Assembly: GCF_026586805.1 (NCBI RefSeq)
Contig: NZ_JAPFHA010000006.1
Span: 148,864 to 212,863 of the forward strand
Direction: 5' to 3'
Length of the DNA: 64,000 bases
Source: Niveibacterium sp. 24ML
Lineage (GTDB): Bacteria; Pseudomonadota; Gammaproteobacteria; Burkholderiales; Rhodocyclaceae
Shown here: piece by piece, positions 33,925 through 42,993 of the stretch
Numbering within the stretch: the stretch's first letter is position 1
Layout of the letters: every line of letters begins with the position of its first letter
Position numbers and translations under genes: made by a program
The notes under the pieces: model-generated
What the model was told of the DNA's origin: nothing
The model's database searches: none
Seen by the model: the letters and a program-made list of their open reading frames with translations, nothing else

Positions 33925-35282
33925 AGCGCCGCGACTTTCTCCGCACCGCCGCCCATGCCGGCGGCCTTTCCGCCGCGGCCAGCATCGGCCTGCTCGGCAG
34001 CCTGCAGGCGCAAGCCGCTACCGCGCCGGGCGGCTACAAGGCCCTGGTGTGCGTGTTCCTCTACGGAGGTAACGACGGCCTCAACACCGTGGTACCGCGT
34101 GATGCCGCCCGCTACGCGCAGTACGCCGGCGTGCGCAAGAAACTGGCGGTGGCGCAGGCAGACCTGATTCCGCTCGGCGCCGATTACGGCCTGCATCCTT
34201 CGCTGGCGGCGCTCGCGCCGCTGTGGCAGGCCGGGGTACTGGCGCCGGTCTTCAACGTCGGGCCACTTGCCGTGCCGCTGAGCAAGGCCGACCTGAAAAC
34301 CAAGGCGCTGCCTGACAACCTGTTTTCGCATTCCGACCAGCAAACCCTGTGGGAATGCGCCGGCCGCAGCGTGCTGGCGCGCACCGGCTGGGGCGGCCGC
34401 CTGGCCGCGCAGGCCGGAATCGGGCCAGTCATCGCACTGGGCAGTGCGGGGCGCTTTGGCAGCAGCGATGCGGGTGCCGCGCTGGCGCTGCCCGGCCCCG
34501 GCGAAGACTTCTCGCCCGGTGGCTGGTTTGGCGGCCCCAATGCGGCACGGCGTGCGGCGCTTGAAACCATGGCGAGGGCCAGCTACACCAACCGCCTGAT
34601 GCAAGCCTATGGCGGGGTGCAGAAAAGCGCGCTCGACACCAGCGCAGCGCTGGGCCCGGTCCTCAAACTGACACCGGGGGCCACCTCCACGGATCCGATT
34701 GATCTGGCCTTCGGCAAGCTGACCGGCGCGCTCAACACGCCGCTGGCCAAGCAGCTCTACCAGGTTGCCAAACTGATCCGGCATGGCAGCACCAACGGCA
34801 GCGGCCCGCAGGTCTTCGTGGTGGCGCAGGGCGGCTACGACACGCACGCGGATCAGCTGACGCGGCATCCGAAGCTGTTGGCCGAACTCGGTCCGGCGCT
34901 GGCGGCCTTCTACGACGCCACGCTGCGGATCGGCCAGGCCCAGGCGGTGACGAGCTTCACGATGTCGGACTTCGGCCGCACCTTCGCCCCCAATTCAAGC
35001 AGCGGTACCGATCACGCCTGGGGTAACCATCAGCTGGTGATTGGCGGCGCGGTCAGTGGCGGCAAGACCTACGGCCAATACCCGGAGCTGGTGCTCGGCG
35101 GCAAGGACGACGTGGGCGTCGAAAGCTGGGAGCGCCACGGCCGCTGGATTCCGACGATTGCGGTGGAGCAGTACGCCGCCACGCTGGCACGCTGGTTCGG
35201 GCTGAGCCCGAGCCAGATCGCCGCCACCCTGCCCGGCCTGGGCAACTTCCCGCAGGCGGACCTGGGCTTCATGCTCGCTTGA
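33921..35282 (+). CDS. DUF1501-family Tat-exported protein
   Basis: This 453-residue protein of the DUF1501 (sulfatase/phosphatase-like fold) family has a twin-arginine signal (KRRDFLRTAA) with cleavage near AQAA at about residue 33. Family motifs include CVFLYGGNDGLNTVVP, LHPSLAALAPLW, HSDQQTLWE, GGYDTHADQ and TDHAWGNHQLVIGG. The paired DUF1800 lipoprotein overlaps it by 4 bp. Substrate and activity have not been defined for the pair. A perfect 15 bp hairpin directly after the stop ends the transcript. Confidence 0.9.
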   Translation: MKRRDFLRTAAHAGGLSAAASIGLLGSLQAQAATAPGGYKALVCVFLYGGNDGLNTVVPRDAARYAQYAGVRKKLAVAQADLIPLGADYGLHPSLAALAPLWQAGVLAPVFNVGPLAVPLSKADLKTKALPDNLFSHSDQQTLWECAGRSVLARTGWGGRLAAQAGIGPVIALGSAGRFGSSDAGAALALPGPGEDFSPGGWFGGPNAARRAALETMARASYTNRLMQAYGGVQKSALDTSAALGPVLKLTPGATSTDPIDLAFGKLTGALNTPLAKQLYQVAKLIRHGSTNGSGPQVFVVAQGGYDTHADQLTRHPKLLAELGPALAAFYDATLRIGQAQAVTSFTMSDFGRTFAPNSSSGTDHAWGNHQLVIGGAVSGGKTYGQYPELVLGGKDDVGVESWERHGRWIPTIAVEQYAATLARWFGLSPSQIAATLPGLGNFPQADLGFMLA

Positions 35283-35283
35283 A

Positions 35284-35315
35284 AACGAAACGCCCGCAGA
35301 TGCGGGCGTTTCGTT
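35284..35315. terminator. Bidirectional hairpin terminator
   Basis: A perfect 15 bp inverted repeat, AACGAAACGCCCGCA / TGCGGGCGTTTCGTT, with a 2 nt loop sits between two convergent genes. The T-rich outer arm can act as the T-run on either strand. Confidence 0.85.
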
Positions 35316-35317
35316 AC

Positions 35318-35890
35318 TTACTTCGGCGACACGTCGGGGTCGTGTGGCCCGACGCCCAGCTTTTCCCATCCCTCGGCGCCCAACTCGCGCAGCACGTCGA
35401 TATTGCGCTCGAAGATCTCGGCCGCATCCGGGAAGGCGGCCACCGCGCGATCAATGCTCGCTTCCCTGAGCAGATGCAGGGTCGGGTACGGTGAGCGGTT
35501 GGTGGCGTTCGCGATGTCGTCCGGATCGCTGTCGGCGAACTGGAAGTCCGGGTGAAAGCTGGCGATCTGCAATTCGCCATCGAGCCCCAGTTCGGCCAGC
35601 GCGACGTCGGCAACATCCAGAAAATCGTTGAAGTCGTAGAAGTCGCCCAGCACATGCGGATGCACCAGCAGCGTGGTGTCGATCTTCTCCGGCGCGGCTT
35701 CGGCCAGCAGCTCCAGCTCGGCGATCAGTTCGTCGAGCAGGGCATCGGTGGTCGTCGCCGTGCTCACCGTGATGCGCACCTGGTTCTTGACCCACACCGA
35801 CTTGGCGAACGGGCACAGGTTGAGCCCGATCACCGCCCGCTCAAGCCAGCGAACCGTGGCTGCAACGACCTTGTCATCGGGCAGCGCCAC
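35318..35890 (-). CDS. DUF1415-family protein
   Basis: This soluble 190-residue protein of the DUF1415 family has an N-terminal VRWLERAVIGLNLCPFAK and a central LVHPHVLGDFYDFNDFLD segment, both characteristic. A conserved cysteine and several His/Asp residues could form a metal site, but the function is unknown. The GTG at 35890 is chosen because hpt ends at 35893 and AAGGGG stands about 10 nt before it. The two genes are 2 bp apart and co-transcribed with the purine salvage genes. Confidence 0.82.
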   Translation of the reverse strand: MALPDDKVVAATVRWLERAVIGLNLCPFAKSVWVKNQVRITVSTATTTDALLDELIAELELLAEAAPEKIDTTLLVHPHVLGDFYDFNDFLDVADVALAELGLDGELQIASFHPDFQFADSDPDDIANATNRSPYPTLHLLREASIDRAVAAFPDAAEIFERNIDVLRELGAEGWEKLGVGPHDPDVSPK

Positions 35891-35892
35891 GC

Positions 35893-36453
35893 TCAGTGCC
35901 CCTTGAGGGCGTAGATGCCCGGCGCGTTGCGCCAGTAACCCTTGTAATCCATGCCGCAACCGAAGAGGAAGCGGTCGGCCACATCCAGCCCGCTGAAGTC
36001 GGCACGCATGCCCGGCGTGGCCTTGCGATCGTGCAGCTTGTGCACCAGCACCGCCGAGAGCACCTGTCCGGCGCCCTCCGCCTTCAGGTACTCGAGGATT
36101 GCGGTCAGCGTGTGGCCTTCGTCGAGGATGTCGTCGAGGACAAGGATGGTGCGGCCGCGCAGATCCTGCGTCGGGCGCACCCGCCAGTCGAGCAGGTTGC
36201 CTTGCAGCGCGTGGCCGTAGCGGCTGGCGTGCAGGTAGGACACTTCAAGCGGAAAGTGCAGGCGCGTGAGCAGGCGGCCGGCGAGAATCAGCCCGCCATT
36301 CATCACGCAGAACACGATCGGGTTGGTATGGCGCAGGCGGTCGGTAATGTCTTTTGCCAGCCGATCGAGCGCTTCTTCAACGCCGGCATCGGACACCAGA
36401 CAATCGGCCTCGGCCATGGCACGTTCTATTTCCTTCATGTCGACTACGGGCAT
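35893..36453 (-). CDS. hpt: Hypoxanthine-guanine phosphoribosyltransferase
   Basis: This 186-residue cytosolic enzyme converts hypoxanthine or guanine and PRPP into IMP or GMP. The PRPP-binding loop is ILVLDDILDEGHTL, with the two acidic residues typical of the family. VMNGGLILAGRL contains the phosphate-binding element, and the C-terminal GMDYKGYWRN region fits the purine-recognition part. The length is normal. The gene follows apt after a 27 bp gap, forming a purine salvage unit, with an NCS2 permease a little further upstream. Confidence 0.93.
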   Translation of the reverse strand: MPVVDMKEIERAMAEADCLVSDAGVEEALDRLAKDITDRLRHTNPIVFCVMNGGLILAGRLLTRLHFPLEVSYLHASRYGHALQGNLLDWRVRPTQDLRGRTILVLDDILDEGHTLTAILEYLKAEGAGQVLSAVLVHKLHDRKATPGMRADFSGLDVADRFLFGCGMDYKGYWRNAPGIYALKGH

Positions 36454-36480
36454 CGACGGGCTCCTCAGGTTGATGCGGGC

Positions 36481-37023
36481 TCAATGGCCCGCGAAGTCGA
36501 CCAGGGTGAACAGGTTCAACCCGCTCTCCCTCAACAGTTTCGATCCGCCCAGTTCGGGCAGATCCACAATCGCACAGCCTTCCACGACGGTCGCGCCCAG
36601 GCGTTCAAGCAGCTTCTTGCCCGCCATCATGGTGCCGCCGGTGGCGATCAGGTCATCGACCAGCACCACGCGATCACCCGCACGGCACGCATCGCTGTGC
36701 AGTTCGACGGTCGCGCTGCCGTATTCGAGCTCGTACTCTTCCGAGATCGTCGTGTAGGGCAATTTGCCTTTCTTGCGGATCGGCACGAAGCCCACGTTCA
36801 GTTCGTGCGCAAGAATGGCTCCGATGATGAAGCCACGCGCGTCGAGTCCGGCGACGACATCGATATCCTGATCCATGTAACGGAACACGAAATGCTCGAT
36901 CAGCACGCGCAGGGTCTTCGGGTCCTGCAGCAATGGCGTGATGTCGCGGAAATCAACACCCGGCTGGGGCCAATCAGGCACCGTGCGGATGCGGTCACGC
37001 AGGTAATTCGGGTCAAGCAGCAT
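36481..37023 (-). CDS. apt: Adenine phosphoribosyltransferase
   Basis: This 180-residue cytosolic enzyme makes AMP from adenine and [23 protein letters not shown] is the typical N-terminal region, [10 protein letters not shown] the mid-domain motif and [17 protein letters not shown] the PRPP-binding loop. The ATG at 37023 with GGAG seven nt upstream is preferred over an in-frame start ten codons earlier. It lies directly downstream of a TPR-GGDEF gene (48 bp gap) on the same strand and upstream of hpt. Confidence 0.95.
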   Translation of the reverse strand: MLLDPNYLRDRIRTVPDWPQPGVDFRDITPLLQDPKTLRVLIEHFVFRYMDQDIDVVAGLDARGFIIGAILAHELNVGFVPIRKKGKLPYTTISEEYELEYGSATVELHSDACRAGDRVVLVDDLIATGGTMMAGKKLLERLGATVVEGCAIVDLPELGGSKLLRESGLNLFTLVDFAGH

Positions 37024-37071
37024 GAATACTCCGGCAGCGCTCGCACGCCGCAAAGGTCATTGAAGGCGGCG

Positions 37072-39138
37072 CTAAGTGCGCACGCCAAACGGCACGATCT
37101 TGTCGATCAAGGACCGGCCGCCCCGGCACGTGTCGCCCACCACCATGCCGGTGGCAATGGCGGTATCGAACTGTTCAGTCAGCGGACGCCGCAATTCGGC
37201 CCAGGGGCTGACGGCCGCCACCAGCCCAAAGGCCATGTTGCGCCCGTTCGCCTTGGCACGGAACAGGGCCTGATCGGCGATCGCCAGATGGAATTCCCAC
37301 CCCTCGGCGTGCGATTCGGGCGTCAGGGGCAGCGGCAGATAGCCCATCGAAGCGGTTACCGGCACCGGCCCCGCGGCGGTCATGAAAGCGGAGTCTGAAA
37401 TGCTGCGCAGAATGCGCTGGGCCAACGCAGGCAGCTGATGCGGCGCAACCCCGCGCAGCGCCACCAGAAACTCTTCGCCCCCCCAGCGCGCGAGCCGATC
37501 ACCGTCGCGCAACAGAGTCGCAATCCGCTGCGCGAATTCGACAATCACCTCGTCGCCCACGCCGTGCCCAAGTCGATCATTGACCTGTTTGAAGTGGTCG
37601 ATGTCCAGCAGCATCAGCGCGCCGCTCGCGGTGGTGTCGGCCATCAGCTGCGTTTCGATCCAGCCATGCATGGCGCGGCGGTTGAGCAGGCCGGTGAGGG
37701 AATCGCGCTCGGCCAGGTGCGCCAGTTGCCGGTTGGCCGCCGACAACGCGAGGTTTGCGCGGTGGGTGCGCCGCGCAAGGTGGAACACCAGCGCGCCAGC
37801 CACCACCGCGATCGCGGCCACCATGATCCAGAACATCGTGCGCTGGCGCTGTGCTTCGGCCGCATCGGCCTGGCGCTGGTTCGCCTCACGCAGCGCCGCG
37901 ATCTCGTTCTGCCGCCGCTCGGTGTCAAAGCGCTCCTGCATTTCGGCCAGCAGGCGCGAGCGCGCCAGCGCTTCGTTCTGATCGCGCACCACACGATAGT
38001 CACGGAACGCCGCCACCGCCTCCTTGAGCCGCCCGGTTCGCTCATAGCCATTGGCCAGCGCGTGAATGGCGTTGGCCAGGTACACGCCTTCGCCGCTGTG
38101 GCGAAATACGAGGACTGCACGTTCCAGCTCGGCCACGCCCTCCGGGCCGCGGCCTGCGCCGAGCAGGGCCAGGCCGAGGTTCATGCGGATCAGGCCACTG
38201 TGCTCGGGCTCGTCGAAGCGAGCGGCAACCACCAGACCACGCCGCGCGACTTCGATCGCCTGCGCCCACTCGCGTTTGGTGATGTGCCAGTCAGAGAGAT
38301 TGACGAGCGAGATTTCTTCGTCGTAAGCCAGTTCCATCCGGGCAGCCAGCGCATTCGCGCGGATCAACAGCGGCAGATCGGAGGTACCGTCGTCCATCGG
38401 CCCGGAGATGATCGAGCGCAGGATCTCGATTTCGCAGATCAGCCACTGATCACCGCTCGCCTCGGCGAGGCGCAGGGCGTCCTCGGCATAGGCGCGCGAG
38501 CGCGCGAGATCGGGCACATAGGTCTGGATCACGCCAAGCGTTTTCAGCACAGTGGCCTTCAGCCGCCCGTCGCCCGTCTTGCTGGCGCTTTCGTGCGCGG
38601 CATGCGCCAGCCGAACCGCATCATCGGTTCGCCCCAGGCGCATGTACGCAAGGCTCAGGCTCTGCTGGGCCGCCGCCAGCAAGGCCGGGCTTTGCAGGGG
38701 TTCGGCAACCGCCACCGCGCGCCGTGCCGATTCATACAACTGCTCGGGCTGGCGGCGGTAGTAGGCCAGTCGGGCCTTGAGCACCAACGCCTGCGCCAGC
38801 ATGGCCGGGTCGCTGACGCTCTCGGCGGTGGCGATCAGTTGCGCGAGCGTCTCGCTCGCAGCGCGGAACTGCCCCCGTTCGATCAGCACCGCGGCGCGCA
38901 GGGCCTGGGCATCGCGACGCAGCGCGGGTGGGGCCGCATCCAGCGCAGCCCCCATCCGGTCTAGCGAGGCAAGAACCTCGCTGGTTGGTACGTCGCGCTT
39001 GCGCGCCAGCGCGGCCAGATCGGCGCTCACCTGAGCACTCGCCACATTCGCGGCAGACAGGCAGGCGAACACCAGCGCGCCCAGCACAAGGCGCATCAGG
39101 GTCCGACTGCTTTGCAAGGCACGACGAGCCATCTGCAT
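37072..39138 (-). CDS. TPR-repeat membrane diguanylate cyclase (GGDEF), paralogue 2
   Basis: This protein of about 688 residues makes c-di-GMP. It has a signal peptide, a long TPR-like helical region predicted to be periplasmic, a coiled coil (MQERFDTERRQNEIAALREA), one membrane span (MFWIMVAAIAVVAGALVF) and a GGDEF domain. The active site is ARWGGEEF, with the inhibitory-site motif RDGD five residues before GGEEF. DSLTGLLNRRAMHGW and DIDHFKQVNDRLGHG are intact. The start is uncertain: ATG at 39138 or 39132 begins the signal peptide; an ATG at 39189 would overlap the permease stop. It lies between the permease and apt and is most like the cyclase at 40602-42683. Confidence 0.88.
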   Translation of the reverse strand: MQMARRALQSSRTLMRLVLGALVFACLSAANVASAQVSADLAALARKRDVPTSEVLASLDRMGAALDAAPPALRRDAQALRAAVLIERGQFRAASETLAQLIATAESVSDPAMLAQALVLKARLAYYRRQPEQLYESARRAVAVAEPLQSPALLAAAQQSLSLAYMRLGRTDDAVRLAHAAHESASKTGDGRLKATVLKTLGVIQTYVPDLARSRAYAEDALRLAEASGDQWLICEIEILRSIISGPMDDGTSDLPLLIRANALAARMELAYDEEISLVNLSDWHITKREWAQAIEVARRGLVVAARFDEPEHSGLIRMNLGLALLGAGRGPEGVAELERAVLVFRHSGEGVYLANAIHALANGYERTGRLKEAVAAFRDYRVVRDQNEALARSRLLAEMQERFDTERRQNEIAALREANQRQADAAEAQRQRTMFWIMVAAIAVVAGALVFHLARRTHRANLALSAANRQLAHLAERDSLTGLLNRRAMHGWIETQLMADTTASGALMLLDIDHFKQVNDRLGHGVGDEVIVEFAQRIATLLRDGDRLARWGGEEFLVALRGVAPHQLPALAQRILRSISDSAFMTAAGPVPVTASMGYLPLPLTPESHAEGWEFHLAIADQALFRAKANGRNMAFGLVAAVSPWAELRRPLTEQFDTAIATGMVVGDTCRGGRSLIDKIVPFGVRT

Positions 39139-39188
39139 CTGGCGCAGCCCCGGCGGTCGGGCAAGAGCCCGCCCGCAATATTCCTGCA

Positions 39189-40478
39189 TTAAAGGAAGGT
39201 GAACTTCGCGACGAACACTGCAGCAATCACCCACACCGCAATCGGTACCTCTTTCGCACGGCCGGCGAGCAACTTGATGCCGGCGTAGGCGACAAAGCCG
39301 AACGCAATTCCGTGTGCGATCGAGAAGGTGAATGGCATCGTCACCGCGCAGACCACCGCGGGCGCCGCTTCGGTGAGATCTTCCCAGTCGATTTCAGCCA
39401 GGCCCCGAGACATCAGGATCGCAACGTAGATCAGCGCCGGCGCGGTGGCGAAAGCCGGTACCGCGCCGGCCAGCGGCGCCAGGAAAAGGGCGGCAAGGAA
39501 GAGCACCGCCACTGCCACGGCGGTGAGGCCGGTGCGGCCACCGGCAGCCGTGCCGGCCGCACTTTCGATGTAGGCGGTGGTCGAGGACGTACCCATCACC
39601 GCACCGGCGGCAATCGCGGTGGAATCAGCCAACAGCGCGCGGCTCAGACGCGGCAGGCGGCCGTTCTTGTCGAGCAGGCCAGCACGATGACAGACCCCGA
39701 TCAGGGTGCCGGACGCATCAAACAGTTCGACCAGGAAGAAGGTCAGCACCACCGTGAGCAAGCCCGCGTTCAATGCGGCGCTGATATCAAGTTGCCCGAA
39801 GGTCGGCGCCAGTGAAGGCGGCATGGCAAAGACACCGGAGAACTTGGAAAAGCCGAGTGCAACCGACGCCACCGTCACCGCCAGGATGCCGATGATGATG
39901 CCGCCGGTGACGCGCCGCGCTTCAAGCGCGACGATCAGCAGGAAGCCGCCTATCGCGAGCAGCGGGCCGGGCTGGTGCAGGTCGCCCAGCGTCACCAGGG
40001 TTGCCGGGTTGCCCTGGATCAGCCCGGCATTCTTGAGGCCGATGATGGCGAGAAACAGACCGATACCGGCCGAAATCGCCAGCTTCAAGGAACGCGGGAT
40101 CGCATTGACGATCCACTCCCGCACCTTGAAGAGGCTGACGATGATGAAGAGGCAGCCCGAGATGAACACCGCGCCCAGCGCTGCCTGCCAGGTAAAGCCC
40201 ATACCCTGCACCACCGCAAACGCGAAGTAGGCGTTGAGCCCCATGCCCGGGGCGAGCGCGATCGGGTAGTTGGCATACAGGCCCATGATCAGCGAACCGA
40301 GCGCCGCTGCCAGGCAGGTGGCGGCAAACACCGCGTCGTGCGGCATGCCCGCCGCCGCAAGAATGCTCGGGTTGACGAAAATGATGTAGGCCATCGTCAG
40401 GAAGGTCGACAGACCTGCGAGCAACTCTGTGCGAACCGTTGTGCGGTGTTCGCTCAGCTTGAAGTACGACTCGAGCAT
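39189..40478 (-). CDS. NCS2-family purine permease (AzgA type)
   Basis: This 429-residue inner-membrane transporter, with about 12-14 spans, belongs to the AzgA-like NCS2 family of guanine/hypoxanthine permeases. Hallmarks are ELLAGLSTFLTMAYIIFVNP at the N-terminus, NYPIALAPGMGLNAYFAF, and a later VELFDASGTLIGVCHRAG with the conserved acidic residue. With apt and hpt downstream on the same strand it forms a purine uptake and salvage group. The stop lies just before the TPR-GGDEF gene. No purine riboswitch is evident in the 120 bp upstream. Confidence 0.92.
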   Translation of the reverse strand: MLESYFKLSEHRTTVRTELLAGLSTFLTMAYIIFVNPSILAAAGMPHDAVFAATCLAAALGSLIMGLYANYPIALAPGMGLNAYFAFAVVQGMGFTWQAALGAVFISGCLFIIVSLFKVREWIVNAIPRSLKLAISAGIGLFLAIIGLKNAGLIQGNPATLVTLGDLHQPGPLLAIGGFLLIVALEARRVTGGIIIGILAVTVASVALGFSKFSGVFAMPPSLAPTFGQLDISAALNAGLLTVVLTFFLVELFDASGTLIGVCHRAGLLDKNGRLPRLSRALLADSTAIAAGAVMGTSSTTAYIESAAGTAAGGRTGLTAVAVAVLFLAALFLAPLAGAVPAFATAPALIYVAILMSRGLAEIDWEDLTEAAPAVVCAVTMPFTFSIAHGIAFGFVAYAGIKLLAGRAKEVPIAVWVIAAVFVAKFTFL

Positions 40479-40601
40479 CGGGCGCTCCGGGGCAAGGAAA
40501 AAAGGTGCCAGATTCTAGCTGCTGCCAATTCAGACGATTCTGTCAAAACGCCGCGTGCTGAGATGGATCAGCCCCGGCATCGGGCCTGCCGGGCGCAAGC
40601 A

Positions 40602-42683
40602 TCAGGCGCGCGCTCGCAGGCTCAATACATTGCCTTGGGTAGCGACCGGGCCCGAACGTACATCGAACTCCACCACACCCTGCTCGATGGCTTGCGACAG
40701 ATCGTCGCCCACCCTCGTCTGCAGGTCGTGCCAGCGCAATGCGCTGCCAAGCAGGCCCACGGCACAATTGCGGCCACGCCGCTTGGCAAGGTAGAGCGCC
40801 ATGTCGGCCAGGGCAAGATGGCGTTCCCAGTGCGAGAGCGTTGCATCGGCCACCAGGGGCAAGGGGCAGCAACCGATCGATACGGTGATCCGCAAGGGCT
40901 GACCATCGAACATGAAGGGCTGCGAGCCGACGCGCTCCAGAATCCGCTCGGACAAGGCGGGCAGATCTCGCGGCGCCATCTCGCGCAGGACGATGAGGAA
41001 CTCCTCGCCGCCCCAGCGCGCCAGTCGATCGTCGTCGCGCATCAGATGCTGCAGGCGCTGGCCGATCTCAACCAGAACTGCATCGCCAGCCGCGTGACCA
41101 AGGCGGTCGTTGATGGTTTTGAAATGGTCGATGTCGAGCAAGAGCAGGCCACCGCCGATGGCCGAAGGACGCTCGCCCATCGAATCGAGCCAGGCATGCA
41201 TCGCCCGCCGGTTGCGCAGCCCGGTCAAGGGATCGCGCTCGGCAAGGTAGGCCAACTGATCGTTGGCACGCGAAAGCTTCAGGTTGGCGGCCGTCACCCG
41301 GCGCTGCGAGCGCGTCAGCATCACGATGCCAAGAATCAGCATCGTCGCAAGCGCCAGGACGCCGATCAGCCACCCGCGCTGGCGTGCGGCAACTTCTGCG
41401 CGCAGCGCGTTTTCATGCTGCAACTGCTCGATCTCGCGCTGCCGCCGCTCGGCGTCGAAGCGCTCCTGCATTTCGGTCACCACGCGCGCGCGCTGATCCT
41501 GGTGCAGGGTGCGAACGGCCTGCCGATGGCGCTTCATGGTCTGGATCGCATCCTGCAGGCGGCCCGCCTTTTCATACGCGGCCGCCAGTTCGGGCAGGGC
41601 ATCGGACAGCGCGGTCCGCTCGCCGGACTGGGCGAGGATCTCGACCGATCGCTCCAGCGCCGCCGTGCCGGCCTTGATGTCGCCGCGCCCGACCAGCGAG
41701 GCGCCAAGATTGATGTAGGCAACCCCCTCCTGGATCGGTTCGTCAAACCGGTTCGACAACGCGAGCGCTTCGCGCGCGTAGTTGACCGCGGCGGACCAGT
41801 CCCTTTGCCCCATCGCCCAGTCGGCAAGGTTGATCAGCGCCGTCTGCTGCAGCGGCAACAAACCGTAGCGCGCTGCGCCCGCGCGCGCCAGCCTGAGCGC
41901 CGCAAGGTCGGCTTGAGCGAGGCCCATCTCGCCGGCGATGGCTGAGTCGACAATCGAAAGCGTCGCCAGCATCCAGCCATCGCCTGCCGCTTCGGCCTCG
42001 CGCCGGCCAAGTTCGGCGTGACGCTTCGCGCGCGCCAGATCGCGCATCGAGATATTGAGATTCGCCAACACGCGGTGAATACGTGCGGCATCACCGTGCG
42101 CATCGTTGGGTACCAGAGACAGCGCACGCTGCGCATCCTGTGCCGCCTCTTCATAGCGGCCCGCCGTGTCGTAGCTGGACGCTCGTGCGGACAGGGCGCG
42201 CGCGTTCAGCGCGGCGTCGCCAGTGAGCCCGGCGGCGGATACCGCCGCCTCGGTCAGCCGCAGCTCGTTTTCGTTGTCGCCCCGCACGTAGGCAAGGCGC
42301 GCCTGAAGTTCAAGGCCAAACAGCCGCGCTCGAGGGTCGCCCTGCGTCATCGCCAGTTCAAGCAAGCGCTCCGCCACATCACTCGCGCGACGCAACGCCC
42401 CCCGCTCGATCTGCAATTGCCCGTCAAGGTAGTACAGATCACGCGTCAGCCGGGCATCGCCTGCCGCATCGATCGGCGCCCGCAAACGATCCACCCCGGC
42501 CAGCAGCGTGGCGACCGGGCGATCGCGCGGCGCAATCAGGGCATTCAGTTCTCCGGCCAGGTCTGCCGCCCGGGCGGCCACACAGCCCAGGCCGCACAGC
42601 AACACCAGCACGCCAGCCCTGAGCCAGTGCCAGGCCCAGGCTTGCCTGCCGGCCCGCTGCGCCCGCGCCCGCGGGCTAGGCAC
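40602..42683 (-). CDS. TPR-repeat membrane diguanylate cyclase (GGDEF), paralogue 3
   Basis: This 693-residue protein has the same layout as its paralogue at 37072-39138: signal peptide (AGVLVLLCGLGCVAARA), periplasmic TPR-like repeats, coiled coil (MQERFDAERRQREIEQLQHE), one membrane span (GWLIGVLALATMLILGIVML) and GGDEF. The active site is ARWGGEEF, with RDDD as inhibitory-site motif. DPLTGLRNRRAMHAW and DIDHFKTINDRLGHA are intact. The GTG at 42683 overlaps the yqjK-like stop by 8 bp and begins the signal peptide region; it has no strong ribosome site. It is probably expressed with the yqjDEK operon by coupling. Confidence 0.88.
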   Translation of the reverse strand: MPSPRARAQRAGRQAWAWHWLRAGVLVLLCGLGCVAARAADLAGELNALIAPRDRPVATLLAGVDRLRAPIDAAGDARLTRDLYYLDGQLQIERGALRRASDVAERLLELAMTQGDPRARLFGLELQARLAYVRGDNENELRLTEAAVSAAGLTGDAALNARALSARASSYDTAGRYEEAAQDAQRALSLVPNDAHGDAARIHRVLANLNISMRDLARAKRHAELGRREAEAAGDGWMLATLSIVDSAIAGEMGLAQADLAALRLARAGAARYGLLPLQQTALINLADWAMGQRDWSAAVNYAREALALSNRFDEPIQEGVAYINLGASLVGRGDIKAGTAALERSVEILAQSGERTALSDALPELAAAYEKAGRLQDAIQTMKRHRQAVRTLHQDQRARVVTEMQERFDAERRQREIEQLQHENALRAEVAARQRGWLIGVLALATMLILGIVMLTRSQRRVTAANLKLSRANDQLAYLAERDPLTGLRNRRAMHAWLDSMGERPSAIGGGLLLLDIDHFKTINDRLGHAAGDAVLVEIGQRLQHLMRDDDRLARWGGEEFLIVLREMAPRDLPALSERILERVGSQPFMFDGQPLRITVSIGCCPLPLVADATLSHWERHLALADMALYLAKRRGRNCAVGLLGSALRWHDLQTRVGDDLSQAIEQGVVEFDVRSGPVATQGNVLSLRARA

Positions 42684-42993
42684 GGCGCTCGATCCGCGCA
42701 AGCAGGCCTTCGACGCGGTCGCGATAGCTTCGGTACATTTGCCAGATCGACCACGCGCGACCGGCGTAGCCAATCAGCCTGGACGGTTTGCGAACCGCGA
42801 TCACGACGGCCGCGACGCCGACAATCACAAGCCCGTTGCGGCGAATCCAGCCAGCTGCCTCCATGAAGCGATCGGCCAGGCGGAATGCCGGCGCAAGCGC
42901 TTCCAGGTCATGAACCAGCTGTGCGCGTTGCTCGCGCGAACGCGCAACAAGCGCCGCGCGGCGTTGCTCGACACTGGCACGGCGCGAGGGCAT
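42676..42993 (-). CDS. YqjK-like protein
   Basis: This 105-residue protein resembles YqjK, the third gene of the enterobacterial yqjDEK trio. It starts with a basic, Arg-rich region (SVEQRRAALVARSREQRAQLVHDL) followed by one hydrophobic segment (LVIVGVAAVVIAV) and a basic tail (YRSYRDRVEGLLARIERRA). The ATG overlaps the yqjE-like stop (ATGA). The function is unknown; a role at the inner membrane in stationary phase is usually suggested for the trio. Confidence 0.75.
   Translation of the reverse strand: MPSRRASVEQRRAALVARSREQRAQLVHDLEALAPAFRLADRFMEAAGWIRRNGLVIVGVAAVVIAVRKPSRLIGYAGRAWSIWQMYRSYRDRVEGLLARIERRA

Noticed and set aside
37144..42683. Frameshift or gene fusion between the two right-hand GGDEF genes
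   Set aside because: Each gene has its own signal peptide, membrane span and complete GGDEF domain, and a full permease gene separates them.
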